From NCBI RefSeq assembly GCF_003003235.1, contig NZ_PVUE01000001.1:531884-595883 (forward strand): 64,000 nucleotides of DNA, read 5' to 3'. Positions 7,920-16,870 of this stretch are shown here, piece after piece. Position 1 is the stretch's first letter. Every line of letters begins with the position of its first letter. The notes beneath the pieces are model-generated. The model was not told the DNA's origin and ran no database searches. It saw only the letters and a program-made list of their open reading frames with translations. Position numbers and translations under genes: made by a program. This DNA is from Antricoccus suffuscus (lineage in GTDB: Bacteria; Actinomycetota; Actinomycetes; Mycobacteriales; Antricoccaceae).

Positions 7920-9212
7920 TCAGGCCGCTGATGTCCCGTCGTCGCGAAACTTCACCGGAGTGTCGCCGACGATGGCGTTGTGGTTGCGGTGCCAGAAGAT
8001 GTACTTCGAGCCGAGATTGACCATGGCAGCTAGCCGGTTGCGACCGCCTAATAGGTAGAACAAGTGGACCGCCATCCAGATGATCCATGCCGGGAAACCC
8101 TTGACCGGTGGTAGCCCTTTTGTCTGCAGTACGGCGGAACTGCGGCCGATCGTGGCCAGTGAGCCCTTGTCCCAGTAGCGAAATGCCGGGACCTGCTCGC
8201 CGGCGATTTTTGCGGCAATGAGGCGGGCGACGTACTTGCCGCCTTGCATCGCCGGCTGCGCCAACTGCGGAAGCGCGCGGTCACCGTCCTCGACCGCGAC
8301 ATCGCCGACGGCGAACACGTTGTCGAACCCTTGGACGCGCAGATGGTCGTCGATCTTGATCCGGTCGCCGCGGCCCTGCGGGACACCCCACGACTTGATC
8401 GACTCGTGCGTGGTTACGCCGGATGCCCAGACCACGATTCCGGCCGGGATGAAGTTGCCGTCGCCATCGACGACCCCGTCCTTGCGCACTTCCTTGACCG
8501 AGGTGCCGAGGCGCAGGTCCACGCCGCGCTTCTCCAGCGAGCGTTTTGTGTATTTCTGCAGGCTCGGCACGAACGGTCCGAGCAGCGCGTCCTGCATCTC
8601 GATCAACGTCAGATGGGTTCGTTGCGGGTCGAGCTCGGGGTAGGTGACAGGCATGTCGTTATTGCGCAGTTCGGCGAGCGCGCCGGCCATCTCGACTCCC
8701 GTCGCTCCGCCGCCGACGACGATGACTCGTAGGTCATCCTTCTGACCCCGGACGACCGCTTCCTCAAGCGTCGCGACGATCACGTCGCGCAGGGCGAGTG
8801 CCTGGGTGCGTGTGTAGAGGGGCATCGCGTGCTCGGCGGCGCCGGGTATTCCGAAGAAGTTGGCGGTGACCCCGGTCGCGAGGATGAGGTAGTCGTAGCG
8901 CTCGACATTGCCGTTGGTCAGGGTGATCGACTTCGTGTCGTGATCGATACCGGTAACCGTGCCGTTGACGAACCGCACGTTCTTCTGCCGCGAACGGATC
9001 GATCGCAAAAACCAGGTGATGTCGCCGGGGTTGAGCGCCATCGTCGCCACCTGGTAAAGCAGCGGCTGGAACGTCGAATACGTACGTCGGTCGATCAACG
9101 TCACGTCGACGTCGGCGCGTCGTAATGCGCGTACGGCGCTCAGCCCGCCGAACCCGCCGCCGATGACAACAACGTGCGGACGCTTGCTCGGAATCGTTTC
9201 GCGCTCAGCCAT
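7920..9212 (-). CDS. ndh: Type II NADH:quinone dehydrogenase (NDH-2)
   Basis: A 430-residue single-subunit flavoprotein that passes electrons from NADH to menaquinone without pumping protons. The FAD motif is HVVVIGGGFGGLSAVRAL (about residues 13-30), with QPLLYQVATMALNPGDI nearby. The NADH motif is VIVVGGGATGVEMAGALAEL, and the second FAD contact is FAVGDVAVEDG followed by LPQLAQPAMQGGKYVA, which includes the AQxAxQ quinone-site sequence. The C-terminus (AWIIWMAVHLFYLLGG, FWHRNHN) is an amphipathic membrane anchor. Length and order fit actinobacterial Ndh. It is a single gene, convergent with the lipase gene and divergent from a methyltransferase gene. Confidence 0.93.
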   Translation of the reverse strand: MAERETIPSKRPHVVVIGGGFGGLSAVRALRRADVDVTLIDRRTYSTFQPLLYQVATMALNPGDITWFLRSIRSRQKNVRFVNGTVTGIDHDTKSITLTNGNVERYDYLILATGVTANFFGIPGAAEHAMPLYTRTQALALRDVIVATLEEAVVRGQKDDLRVIVVGGGATGVEMAGALAELRNNDMPVTYPELDPQRTHLTLIEMQDALLGPFVPSLQKYTKRSLEKRGVDLRLGTSVKEVRKDGVVDGDGNFIPAGIVVWASGVTTHESIKSWGVPQGRGDRIKIDDHLRVQGFDNVFAVGDVAVEDGDRALPQLAQPAMQGGKYVARLIAAKIAGEQVPAFRYWDKGSLATIGRSSAVLQTKGLPPVKGFPAWIIWMAVHLFYLLGGRNRLAAMVNLGSKYIFWHRNHNAIVGDTPVKFRDDGTSAA

Positions 9213-9269
9213 GCACCCTGCTTACCATCATCGGCCCCCGGAGCGCGATAGTAGGAGAGAATCGGGGGC

Positions 9270-9875
9270 ATGGACGACGCGACGCCGAAGACCAGATTCG
9301 AAATCAGCCGCACCGGGGACAGCCTCGAGGACTACGCACAGCGGTTCATCGGCGGCTACGAATCGGGCGAGGACCTGTACGGCGAAGCCCGGTTTGTCGA
9401 CGCGATGGCGAAGCGTGGCTCGCGGGTCCTCGACGCGGGTTGCGGCACCGGGCGGATGGCCGGTCAGCTCTCGAAGCTCGGTCATGATGCGATAGGGGTG
9501 GACCGCAGCGCCCGGCTTCTGGAGGTTGCGCGGAAGTACTTCGCGGACACGACGTACGTCGAAGCGGACCTGCTGACCGTCAGCGGCCAGGAACTCGGCG
9601 GCGGGAAGTTTGACATCATCGCGGCCGCCGGCAACGTCGTACCGTGCCTGGCACCGGACACCGAACGCGACGTGCTCGCCAACCTCGTCTCGCTGTTGGT
9701 CCCGGACGGCCGGCTCGTGCTCGGTTTCAAGACCGATCGCGAATACTCATTGGCTCAGCTCGATGCGGACAGCCACGCGCTCAGTCTGACGGAGGTGGCG
9801 CGATTCAGCGATTGGCAACTGGGCAAGTGGTACGACGAGTCCGGCTGGATCAGCGTCATTCTGCAAGCAGGCTAG
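9270..9875 (+). CDS. Class I SAM-dependent methyltransferase
   Basis: A 201-residue Rossmann-fold methyltransferase. Motif I is VLDAGCGTGRMAGQL (about residues 51-65), the acidic residue ending strand 2 is in AIGVDRSARLLEVAR, motif II-like EADLLT follows, then FDIIAAAGNVV and VPDGRLVLGF. The substrate cannot be deduced; the fold is shared by small-molecule, lipid and protein methylases. The start ATG at 9270 gives the expected N-terminal helix. It starts 57 bases from the divergent NDH-2 start and is followed 24 bases later by the hydroquinone-reductase-like gene, so these two may form a small operon. Confidence 0.82.
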   Translation: MDDATPKTRFEISRTGDSLEDYAQRFIGGYESGEDLYGEARFVDAMAKRGSRVLDAGCGTGRMAGQLSKLGHDAIGVDRSARLLEVARKYFADTTYVEADLLTVSGQELGGGKFDIIAAAGNVVPCLAPDTERDVLANLVSLLVPDGRLVLGFKTDREYSLAQLDADSHALSLTEVARFSDWQLGKWYDESGWISVILQAG

Positions 9876-9899
9876 GCGTTGGAACATGGAGGGAACACC

Positions 9900-10979
9900 A
9901 TGAGCGACACCAAAGAGTTCAAGCGGGACAGCAACTACATCAGCGACCGGATTACGGTCGACGGTCGGGACGGATGGCCGGTCGAGCCAGGTCGCTACCG
10001 GCTGGTCGTCGCGCGCGCCTGCCCCTGGGCCAATCGCGCGGTGATGGTACGTCGACTGCTCGGGCTCGAAAACGTGATCAGCATGGGCATGTGCGGGCCG
10101 ACCCACGACGAGCGGAGCTGGACGTTCGACCTCGACCCAGGCGGCAAAGACCCGGTCCTCGGCATCGAACGGTTGCAGCAGGCGTTCTTCGCCCGCGACC
10201 CTGACTACCCGCGTGGGATCACGGTCCCGGCCATGGTCGACGTACCCACCGGCAAGGTCGTGACCAACGACTTCGCGCAGATGACGCTCGACTTCGGCTC
10301 GGAATGGCGTGAGTTCCAGCGGAAGGGGGCGCCCGACCTCTATCCCGAGGCGCTGCGCGCCGAGATGGACGAGGTGATGCAGCGGGTCTTCACCGAGGTC
10401 AACAACGGCGTCTACCGCTGCGGTTTCGCTGGCTCGCAGGACGCGTACGAAGCGGCGTACGACCGGCTGTTCGACACGCTGGAGTGGCTCGAAAAGCGCC
10501 TCGCGACCCGGCGCTACCTGATGGGCGAGTCGATCACCGAGGCCGACGTACGGCTATGGTCGACGCTCGCCCGGTTCGATGCGGTCTATCACGGGCACTT
10601 CAAGTGCAACCGCCAGAAACTCACCGAGATGCCGGTCCTCTGGGCCTACGCCCGCGACTTGTTCCAGACGCCCGGCTTCGGCGACACGATCGACTTCCCG
10701 CAGATCAAAGAGCACTACTACGTCGTACACACCAACGTGAACCCGACGCAGATCATCCCGAAAGGCCCCGACCTCGCCGGCTGGATCACGCCACATGGGC
10801 GCGAGTCGCTTGGCGGGCGACCGTTCGGGGACGGTACGCCGCCCGGCCCGGTCCCCGAGGGCGAGCGAGTTCCCGCCGACCACACCCCGCTGACCAACGG
10901 ATCGGCGGCGAACGCGCAGCCGGTCGCCTCCTTCGTCACCAATCCGGACGGTTCCACTCGGCCGTGGGACGGCAGCTGA
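9900..10979 (+). CDS. Glutathionyl-hydroquinone-reductase-like protein (GST Xi/Omega class)
   Basis: A 359-residue thioredoxin-fold/GST protein. The catalytic Cys lies in the diagnostic VVARACPWANRAV motif. Further marks are LDPGGKDPVLGI, KVVTNDFAQMTLDF, YRCGFAGSQDAYEAA, DTLEWLEKRL, YLMGESITEADVRLW and the FDAVYHGHFKCN segment of the YqjG/ECM4 family. These enzymes remove a thiol from thiol-conjugated hydroquinones. Actinobacteria use mycothiol, so the thiol partner here is probably mycothiol (inference). ATG at 9900 is chosen for GGAGGG 7 bases upstream. The last about 60 residues (GPDLAGWITPHGRESLGG onward) are Pro/Gly rich and may be flexible. It follows the methyltransferase gene closely. 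Confidence 0.85.
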   Translation: MSDTKEFKRDSNYISDRITVDGRDGWPVEPGRYRLVVARACPWANRAVMVRRLLGLENVISMGMCGPTHDERSWTFDLDPGGKDPVLGIERLQQAFFARDPDYPRGITVPAMVDVPTGKVVTNDFAQMTLDFGSEWREFQRKGAPDLYPEALRAEMDEVMQRVFTEVNNGVYRCGFAGSQDAYEAAYDRLFDTLEWLEKRLATRRYLMGESITEADVRLWSTLARFDAVYHGHFKCNRQKLTEMPVLWAYARDLFQTPGFGDTIDFPQIKEHYYVVHTNVNPTQIIPKGPDLAGWITPHGRESLGGRPFGDGTPPGPVPEGERVPADHTPLTNGSAANAQPVASFVTNPDGSTRPWDGS

Positions 10980-10989
10980 CCGGCGTGGC

Positions 10990-11040
10990 GCCGTACCTAA
11001 ACACCGCCGTACTTAAATAAACACCGCCGTACCTAAATAA
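10990..11040. repeat. 20-base tandem repeat downstream of the hydroquinone-reductase-like gene
   Basis: Two full units of ACACCGCCGTACYTAAATAA (11001-11020 and 11021-11040) follow a partial unit GCCGTACCTAA at 10990-11000. The AT-rich TAAATAA ends stand out in this GC-rich DNA. The array fills the space between the preceding stop and the DrrAB promoter region. Function unknown. Confidence 0.8.
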
Positions 11041-11149
11041 GGTCGTCCGAATCGGCGACTATCGCGACCACTACGTATGGCCTCCCGCCGAAATCGCGTG
11101 AAACCGGCGCGAGGGTGCGGTGAAACCGGCGGCGGGCACTCTCAGTGTC

Positions 11150-12220
11150 ATGACTACAGACACCATGACCCCGCTGCCCGCCGTGACCCGGCCGGGGACC
11201 GAGACCGCCGTTCTCACTGAGGGCCTCGTCAAGACTTTCGGCGACAACCGCGCGGTCGACCACATCGACCTGCAGGTAAATGCCGGCGAGATCTTCGGCG
11301 TCCTCGGACCCAACGGCGCAGGCAAGACCACCGTGCTGAGCATGCTCGCGACCCTGCTCAAGATTGACAGCGGCAAGGCCGAGATCTTCGGCGTCGACGT
11401 ACGCCGCCAGCCCCATGTCGTGCGTCAGCTCGTCGGAGTGACCGGGCAGTATGCCTCGGTCGACGAAAACCTCACCGCGATCGAGAACCTCTGGATGTTC
11501 GGGCGGCTGCAAGGCCTCAGCTCGGCAGCGTCGCGTCGTACGGCGAACGAGCTGCTCGGCCAGTTCGGACTCGAAGAGGCGGCCAAGCGGCCGATCTCGC
11601 AGTTCTCCGGTGGCATGCGCCGCCGTCTCGACCTCGCGGCCAGCCTCATCACCCGGCCACCGCTGATCTTCCTCGACGAGCCGACAACCGGACTCGACCC
11701 TCGCACCCGCGGGCAGATGTGGGTCACCATCCGTGAGCTCGTGAAAGGCGGCTCCACGGTCCTGCTGACGACGCAGTACCTCGACGAGGCCGACCAGCTC
11801 GCCGGGCGGATCGCGGTGATCGACAAGGGTAAGAAGGTCGCCGAGGGCACCCCCGACGAACTCAAGACCTCGGTCGGCTCCTCGACGTTGCAGGTGGTGC
11901 TCTCTAACCCTGACGAGATCGCCGCCGCGATGGACCTCGTACGTCGGCTACTTAGCGAAGACCCCGTACTTAGTCCCGAAAACGCGCGCATCAACGTCGC
12001 TCTCGACAACGCCGACCAAGCGGCCGACGTACTCATCGGGCTGCGCAGCTCCAACATTTCGATCGCGTCGGTCAACGTGCAGAAACCCAGCCTCGACGAG
12101 GTGTTCCTTGCGCTGACCGGTCACGACACCGCCGAGCCCACAGACGCCGGCAGCACCGTCGCCGATAACACCGGCTCCCATAACGCCGGCTCCCATAACA
12201 CCCAGGAGGTGAACCGATGA
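11150..12220 (+). CDS. DrrA-type ABC exporter ATP-binding protein (exporter 1)
   Basis: A 356-residue nucleotide-binding subunit of an ABC-2 exporter. Walker A is [14 protein letters not shown], the signature is [15 protein letters not shown], and Walker B with the D-loop is [16 protein letters not shown], followed by [21 protein letters not shown]. The C-terminal about 100 residues are the DrrA accessory domain. The last 25 residues are a low-complexity Gly/Ser/His/Asn stretch with a repeated AGSHN unit. ATG at 11150 is chosen although its ribosome-binding site is weak; GTG at 11120 after GAGGG is an alternative. The stop overlaps the permease start by ATGA, so the two are translationally coupled. 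The exported compound is unknown. Confidence 0.88.
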   Translation: MTTDTMTPLPAVTRPGTETAVLTEGLVKTFGDNRAVDHIDLQVNAGEIFGVLGPNGAGKTTVLSMLATLLKIDSGKAEIFGVDVRRQPHVVRQLVGVTGQYASVDENLTAIENLWMFGRLQGLSSAASRRTANELLGQFGLEEAAKRPISQFSGGMRRRLDLAASLITRPPLIFLDEPTTGLDPRTRGQMWVTIRELVKGGSTVLLTTQYLDEADQLAGRIAVIDKGKKVAEGTPDELKTSVGSSTLQVVLSNPDEIAAAMDLVRRLLSEDPVLSPENARINVALDNADQAADVLIGLRSSNISIASVNVQKPSLDEVFLALTGHDTAEPTDAGSTVADNTGSHNAGSHNTQEVNR

Positions 12221-13050
12221 CTACCCTCATCGCCGAACCAACCGCGACGGTCGCGATCGACCGCGTCGCCCAAACCAAACCCCATGTCACACTGCGCGAG
12301 ACGTTCAGCCAAATAATGACCATGGCCTGGCGGGCCACGAAGAAGATGCGCCGCAACCCGGAGCAGTTCTTCGACGTCACCGTCCAGCCGCTGCTGTTTA
12401 CCGCGATGTTCGCCTACATCTTCGGTGGCGCGATCAGTGGTGACGTGCAGAGCTACCTGCCGCTGATCATCCCGGGCATCCTCGCGCAGACCGCGCTCAC
12501 CTCGTCCATGGCCACCGGCGTACAACTACGCGAGGACATGGACAAGGGAGTCTTCGACCGGTTCAAGTCACTGCCGATCGCGCGGATAGCGCCGCTGGCC
12601 GGGCCGATGGTCGCGGACCTGCTGCGCTACGCGCTCGCGACCACGCTCACTTTCGTGATGGGCTTCATCATGGGTTATCGCCCCGGCGGCGGCGTGCTCG
12701 GCGTCCTCGCCGGCGGTCTGCTGGTCGTCATCACCGGCTGGTCGCTCGCCTGGGTCTTCACCTGGGTCGGCACGATCGCCCGCTCCGCCCAAAGCGTCCA
12801 GGGCATCTCGATGATGATCATGTTCCCGCTGACGTTCCTGTCCAACGCGTTCGTGCCAGTGAGCTCGCTGCCTGGTTGGCTGGCCGCCTTCGTCAAGGTC
12901 AACCCCGTCTCGCACGTCGTAACTGCCGTGCGCGACTTGGCCAACACCGGCACCGTGACCGGTCAGGTTGGGTGGGCATTGGTGGGATGCGCTGCGATGG
13001 TGGCGATCTTCGCGCCGCTGTCCTTGCGTAGCTATCAGCGCAAGATGTAG
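12217..13050 (+). CDS. DrrB-type ABC-2 exporter permease (exporter 1)
   Basis: A 277-residue membrane subunit of the exporter encoded with the preceding ATPase. It has about six membrane segments, including PLLFTAMFAYIFGGAIS, LAGGLLVVITGWSLAWVF and MIMFPLTFLSNAFVPVSSLPGW. The NPVSHVVTAVRDL motif near the C-terminus is typical of the ABC2_membrane (DrrB/NodJ) group. The cytoplasmic N-terminus carries ATKKMRRNPEQFFDVTVQP, the usual entry to helix 1. It starts inside the stop of the ATPase gene (ATGA) and ends one base before the stop of the convergent regulator gene, so no terminator separates them. Confidence 0.88.
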   Translation: MTTLIAEPTATVAIDRVAQTKPHVTLRETFSQIMTMAWRATKKMRRNPEQFFDVTVQPLLFTAMFAYIFGGAISGDVQSYLPLIIPGILAQTALTSSMATGVQLREDMDKGVFDRFKSLPIARIAPLAGPMVADLLRYALATTLTFVMGFIMGYRPGGGVLGVLAGGLLVVITGWSLAWVFTWVGTIARSAQSVQGISMMIMFPLTFLSNAFVPVSSLPGWLAAFVKVNPVSHVVTAVRDLANTGTVTGQVGWALVGCAAMVAIFAPLSLRSYQRKM

Positions 13051-13051
13051 C

Positions 13052-16000
13052 TCAGCCGAGCAGTTTCGTGAGGAACTGCTGCGCCTCCCCGCGCAGGTCG
13101 GCGCCGCGGCGATCGCCGTACTCCTCCTGCAACTTATCCAGCAACCCCGGTGCGATTCTTTCGGCCGGGGTTGCGGCGTTGTCCCATGCCATCGTGGGGG
13201 TCAGCCTGCTGTAACCGAAGCGGTCGGCGAGCACGATCAGGCGGATCGCGTCGGGTGCCGGCAGCGCGTCGCGCAAGAGTCCCCACAGACCGATCGCGAA
13301 CAGCACCAGTCCCGTGACCGGGTAGTCAAGGAAGTTGCGTGGCGGATCCAGTTCGCTGTTTATGGCGAGGGGTGCCTTTGATCGCAATAGGTTCCAAAGG
13401 TCGGCGCCATCTTCGCCGGTGCCGTACAGCGCGTACGCCGCAAGACCGGCCGACTCCGCGAACAGCAGCCACGGCTCCTGGCCGCTGGGCTCCTCCAGCC
13501 CGGGAAACCGCAGTTGGCGGGACTGCGCGATGTTGGCACGGTGCAGCTCGAGCCCGGCCTCAGAGTTGCCGCGAAGCAGCGCGAGCTCGGCCTGGCCGAT
13601 AGTGACCGGAAGGTTGCCGCCGAAACCGACCTTCGACCAATCGATGCGGGTCACCTCGTCGTACATCCGCTCGGCCTCGTCGTACTCGCCGTTTAGCATG
13701 GCCGCGACGGCGAGTATGGAGCGGCATTGAACCGCATCGTCCATGCTGCCCAGCCGATCGAGCACCGGAACGGCGAGTCGCGCGTGGCTCGCGGCCTCAT
13801 CAAATTGCCCGAGCTGCGAGTGCCACTGCGCGAGCTGGGTACGCAAGATCGCCCGCCCCCATGGCCCGTCCTCGTCGCGGCGCAGCGCCAGCGCGCGCGT
13901 CGCCGCGTCAACAGCGCCTCGCGCGTCGCCGGCGTTCTCGAGAGTGTGTCCCAGGTAGAGCAGGGCCTGGATCGCGACGTGCCGGTCCGGGTCGTCGCAC
14001 ATCCGGACGATCTGGGCGAGAGACTCCGCGTGATCACCGGCGGCGGTTAGGGCGAGCACGACCTTGACTACGCCGGCGATCATCGGTGTCGAACCGGGGC
14101 CGATCCTTTCCAGTGCCATGCGGGTGATATCAGCGGGCCGCGGATGCCCGATGAACGAGTTGGTCAGGACCAGGCTCATCGCGACTCGTGCATGGTCGGC
14201 GAGCTCCGGCGGCGGCATCCAGCCATCCACGGCGGCCTCGACGGCATCGATCAGCGCGATCACCCTGCTGTGCTCGCCGCCGATCGACCAGAATCCGCCG
14301 AGCGCCGCAAGCAGCACGATCATCGTGTCGGTGCCGGCCTCGGCCAGGGTACGTCGCAGCACGTCCGCGAGGTTGGTCTCCTCGGCCCGGATGGCGTCCA
14401 TCGCGGCGAGCTGATGCGGACCGTGCACCTTGAGAGCCCAGCGGCCGGCGTACTCGCGGGCCCACGCCTGCAGCGCCAGCGCGGCGGCGGCGTCCTCACC
14501 CGCGTCGATGAGCTGCATGCGGCCGAATTCGCGCACCGTCTCGAGCATCCGGTAGCGCACACTGGCCCCCGCGTCGCTGACGGTAAGCAGTGATTGGTCG
14601 ACGAGGTTCTGCACCGCATCGAACGCGTCGGTACCGAACACCGTCTCGGCGGACTCGAGGGTGAACCCGTCATGGAAGATCGCGAGCCAGCGTAAGGCGC
14701 GGCGCTCGTGCTCGGCCAGTAGATTCCACGACCAGTCGATGACGGCGATGAGCGTCTGGTGTCGGTCCGGCGCCGTACGGTCCCCGCCGCGCAGCAACGC
14801 GAACCTGTTTTCTAGGCGCCGATTGATGTCGCGCACCGACATGACGCGCACCTTCGCGGCGGCCAGCTCGATGGCGAGCGGAAGACCGTCGAGTCGGCTG
14901 ACGATATCGGCGGCCGCCACCTCGTCGATCTCGACGTTGGGGCGGGCCGAGGTCGCGCGCTGGGTGAACAGGTCGATCCCGTCGGAGACACTCAACTGAC
15001 TGAGCGTGTAGATCCGCTCGGCGGCGATGTTGAGCGGCGCGCGGGTGGTGGTCACGACCCGTAGCCCGCGTGCGTTGGCGACGAGGAACGCGACGAGGTC
15101 GGCGACCGCGCTGACGACGTGCTCGCAGTTGTCGAGGATGAGCAGTGTCGGCGCGGCGTCGAGGTGTTGCGCGATCCGGGCTCGTACGTCGGCGCGCTGC
15201 TCTGCGGTAAGCACCCGCCGACCGCTGACGGAGTCGCGCACTCCGAGGGCCGAGCCCACCTCGCCGACGACGTCCTCCGGCGCCGAAACGCCGACAAGCT
15301 CGACGAAATGCACGATCGACTGCTCGGAATCGCGTCCGACGACGTGCGCCAGTCGGGTCTTGCCGAGTCCGCCGGCACCCACGATGGAGACGACCCTGGA
15401 CGTGTGAAGCATGGCGCGTATCGCCCGTACGTCGTCATCGCGACCGATCAGCGAGTTGATGTCGTACTGAAGGCCATCGCGGACAGGGCGGTCGGCGGCC
15501 AGCAATTCGCCGTACAGACGCTGGAGCGCGACGCTCGGGTCGGTGCCGAGCCGTTCGGCGAGCGCGACCCGGTACGTTTCGTAGCGGTCGAGTGCCGAAG
15601 ATGGCCCGCGTACGGCGGATTCGCTGCGCAGCAGGCATTCGAGGAGCGCCTCGTCTTGAGGGTGATCGAGTACGGCGCTTTCGAGCACGCCTATCGCGGC
15701 CGGGTGATCACCGCTTCGGCTCAGCGCCATCCCGAGCAGAACCTTCGCTTCCGCGGCGCGGGCGCTCGCGCCGCTGCGCAGGTCGGCGAGATGCCCCGAA
15801 CCGATCGGGTGCCCGTCGACGAGACGGATTGCTTCCTGTGCCGCATCCCGGGCCTTGTTGGGGTCGCCGTCCGAGAGGCGTTTGCGGGCATCAGAAACGA
15901 GATCGTTGAGGAGGAACACGTCGACCTGGTCGCGGGGGAGCGCCAATCGGTAGCCATTCGACGTACGCGAGATGATTTCGTGAGCGGTGGCGCCTCTGGT

Positions 16001-16198
16001 CCGCGAGACGACGACCTGCAGTGCCTTCGTCGGGTTAGCCGGCCGCGCTTCCGGCCACAGCGTGTTGATCAGGTAGTCGTCAGTGGCGCCGTCGTGCGGA
16101 TGCATGGCAAGGATGGCGAGCAGCGACTGCGGACGTTCGCCGACCAGAGGGGCGCCGCGCCAGGTGACGCCATCGAGGAGGGTGAGGGTGATCGGCAC
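13052..16198 (-). CDS. BTAD/NB-ARC/TPR regulator of the SARP-STAND (AfsR-like) type
   Basis: A 1048-residue signal-transduction ATPase and likely DNA-binding regulator. Residues 1-90 form a winged-helix part (LLAILAMHPHDGATDDYLINTLWPE, KALQVVVSRTR, GYRLALP). Residues 92-240 are a BTAD all-helical domain. An NB-ARC ATPase follows, with P-loop SIVGAGGLGKTRLA (271-284), Walker B LLILDNCEH (352-360) and GLPLAIELAAA. The rest is helical TPR-like repeats. SARP-STAND proteins such as AfsR switch on secondary metabolism or stress genes when the ATPase is engaged. The start is GTG at 16198. A four-unit 17-base tandem repeat lies 33 bases upstream. It converges on the DrrAB pair with a one-base gap; no biosynthetic cluster is visible nearby. 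Confidence 0.88.
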   Translation of the reverse strand: MPITLTLLDGVTWRGAPLVGERPQSLLAILAMHPHDGATDDYLINTLWPEARPANPTKALQVVVSRTRGATAHEIISRTSNGYRLALPRDQVDVFLLNDLVSDARKRLSDGDPNKARDAAQEAIRLVDGHPIGSGHLADLRSGASARAAEAKVLLGMALSRSGDHPAAIGVLESAVLDHPQDEALLECLLRSESAVRGPSSALDRYETYRVALAERLGTDPSVALQRLYGELLAADRPVRDGLQYDINSLIGRDDDVRAIRAMLHTSRVVSIVGAGGLGKTRLAHVVGRDSEQSIVHFVELVGVSAPEDVVGEVGSALGVRDSVSGRRVLTAEQRADVRARIAQHLDAAPTLLILDNCEHVVSAVADLVAFLVANARGLRVVTTTRAPLNIAAERIYTLSQLSVSDGIDLFTQRATSARPNVEIDEVAAADIVSRLDGLPLAIELAAAKVRVMSVRDINRRLENRFALLRGGDRTAPDRHQTLIAVIDWSWNLLAEHERRALRWLAIFHDGFTLESAETVFGTDAFDAVQNLVDQSLLTVSDAGASVRYRMLETVREFGRMQLIDAGEDAAAALALQAWAREYAGRWALKVHGPHQLAAMDAIRAEETNLADVLRRTLAEAGTDTMIVLLAALGGFWSIGGEHSRVIALIDAVEAAVDGWMPPPELADHARVAMSLVLTNSFIGHPRPADITRMALERIGPGSTPMIAGVVKVVLALTAAGDHAESLAQIVRMCDDPDRHVAIQALLYLGHTLENAGDARGAVDAATRALALRRDEDGPWGRAILRTQLAQWHSQLGQFDEAASHARLAVPVLDRLGSMDDAVQCRSILAVAAMLNGEYDEAERMYDEVTRIDWSKVGFGGNLPVTIGQAELALLRGNSEAGLELHRANIAQSRQLRFPGLEEPSGQEPWLLFAESAGLAAYALYGTGEDGADLWNLLRSKAPLAINSELDPPRNFLDYPVTGLVLFAIGLWGLLRDALPAPDAIRLIVLADRFGYSRLTPTMAWDNAATPAERIAPGLLDKLQEEYGDRRGADLRGEAQQFLTKLLG

Positions 16199-16230
16199 CG
16201 GTCCAGAGTACGGCGTATTCGCCGATCAAC

Positions 16231-16298
16231 CCGCCGTACCGACGACACCGCCGTACCGACGACACCGTCGTACCGACGACACCGCCGTACCGACGACA
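16231..16298. repeat. 17-base tandem repeat upstream of the SARP-STAND gene
   Basis: Four contiguous units of CCGCCGTACCGACGACA at 16231-16247, 16248-16264, 16265-16281 and 16282-16298; only unit 3 differs, by one base (CCGTCGTACC). There are no spacers, so it is not a CRISPR. The array lies 33-100 bases upstream of the regulator start, where operator sites would be. Confidence 0.9.
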
Positions 16299-16302
16299 CC
16301 CT

Positions 16303-16367
16303 CGCACATTTGTGCCATTTCGCAGCAGTGCCAGCCGCGTGGTGCTGCAGATCGGCACATTTGTACC
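16303..16367. repeat. Repeated CACATTTGT motif and short hairpin
   Basis: CACATTTGT occurs at 16306-16314 and again at 16356-16364. Between them GCAGCA and TGCTGC form a short hairpin. The first copy and its flank (16303-16322) match 30411-30430 at 17 of 20 positions, so this is a recurring intergenic motif. Confidence 0.55.
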
Positions 16368-16389
16368 GGAATGTCGCGGAGCCGAACGC

Positions 16390-16423
16390 AGCGCGGCCCC
16401 GGACCGAAGTCCGGGGCCGCGCT
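16390..16423 (-). terminator. Strong hairpin terminator of the GlsB-like gene
   Basis: Perfect 15-base GC-rich arms (16390-16404 and 16409-16423) with a four-base loop. Read on the - strand the loop is TTCG closed by C-G, the very stable UUCG tetraloop. It starts 20 bases after the stop of the gene at 16444. Confidence 0.8.
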
Positions 16424-16443
16424 GTCTTGGTTGCTTGGTGTCT

Positions 16444-16710
16444 CTACTTGGCGACGGACTTCTTGTTGGTCACGCCGAGGTAGATGCTGATCCCGATGAT
16501 CGCAAGGACAACGCTGATGATCCAGCGAATCCAGTCGAACCCGTTGGTGTCGGCGACGCCGAACGCCTGCGCGATGTAGTAGCCGACGACCGCTGCGACG
16601 ATACCGATGATGATCGTCCAGAGGATGCCGATAGGCTGCTTACCCTTCATGAAGAGTCGGGCGAGGGCGCCGATGATGGCACCGGTGATGATGGCCGCAA
16701 AGATTCCCAT
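16444..16710 (-). CDS. GlsB/YeaQ/YmgE family small membrane protein
   Basis: An 88-residue protein of the transglycosylase-associated (GlsB/YeaQ/YmgE) family, despite the name not an enzyme. It has three membrane segments: MGIFAAIITGAIIGALARL, IGILWTIIIGIVAAVVGYYIA and WIISVVLAIIGISIYLG. The loop LFMKGKQPIG and the glycine-rich helices are typical. Members are often induced by envelope or general stress. ATG at 16710 is chosen for AAGGGAG about 10 bases upstream; an upstream extension is not conserved. It is followed by a strong terminator, so it is monocistronic. Confidence 0.9.
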   Translation of the reverse strand: MGIFAAIITGAIIGALARLFMKGKQPIGILWTIIIGIVAAVVGYYIAQAFGVADTNGFDWIRWIISVVLAIIGISIYLGVTNKKSVAK

Positions 16711-16870
16711 GTCGAGGACTCCCTTTTGCTGAAACCGAGTGGTGCTAGCGCGCTCAGTGTATATGTGAGTTAACAGGAGTAACACTTGTTTACTGACGTT
16801 TCACCGTATTGAGATAATCGATAGTGCGGGCCATATCGGGCCCCGAACATAAAACTGGGGTATCTGCACA

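Noticed and set aside
11150..16198. Secondary metabolite gene cluster
   Set aside because: An exporter and a SARP-STAND regulator occur together, but no polyketide, peptide or terpene synthase is in the window.
16231..16298. CRISPR array
   Set aside because: Units are contiguous with no spacers and no cas genes are present, so it is a simple tandem repeat.
15119..16483. 454-codon open frame on the + strand
   Set aside because: Antisense to the SARP-STAND gene, which has intact P-loop, Walker B and BTAD features. The 17-base repeat array makes its C-terminus repetitive.
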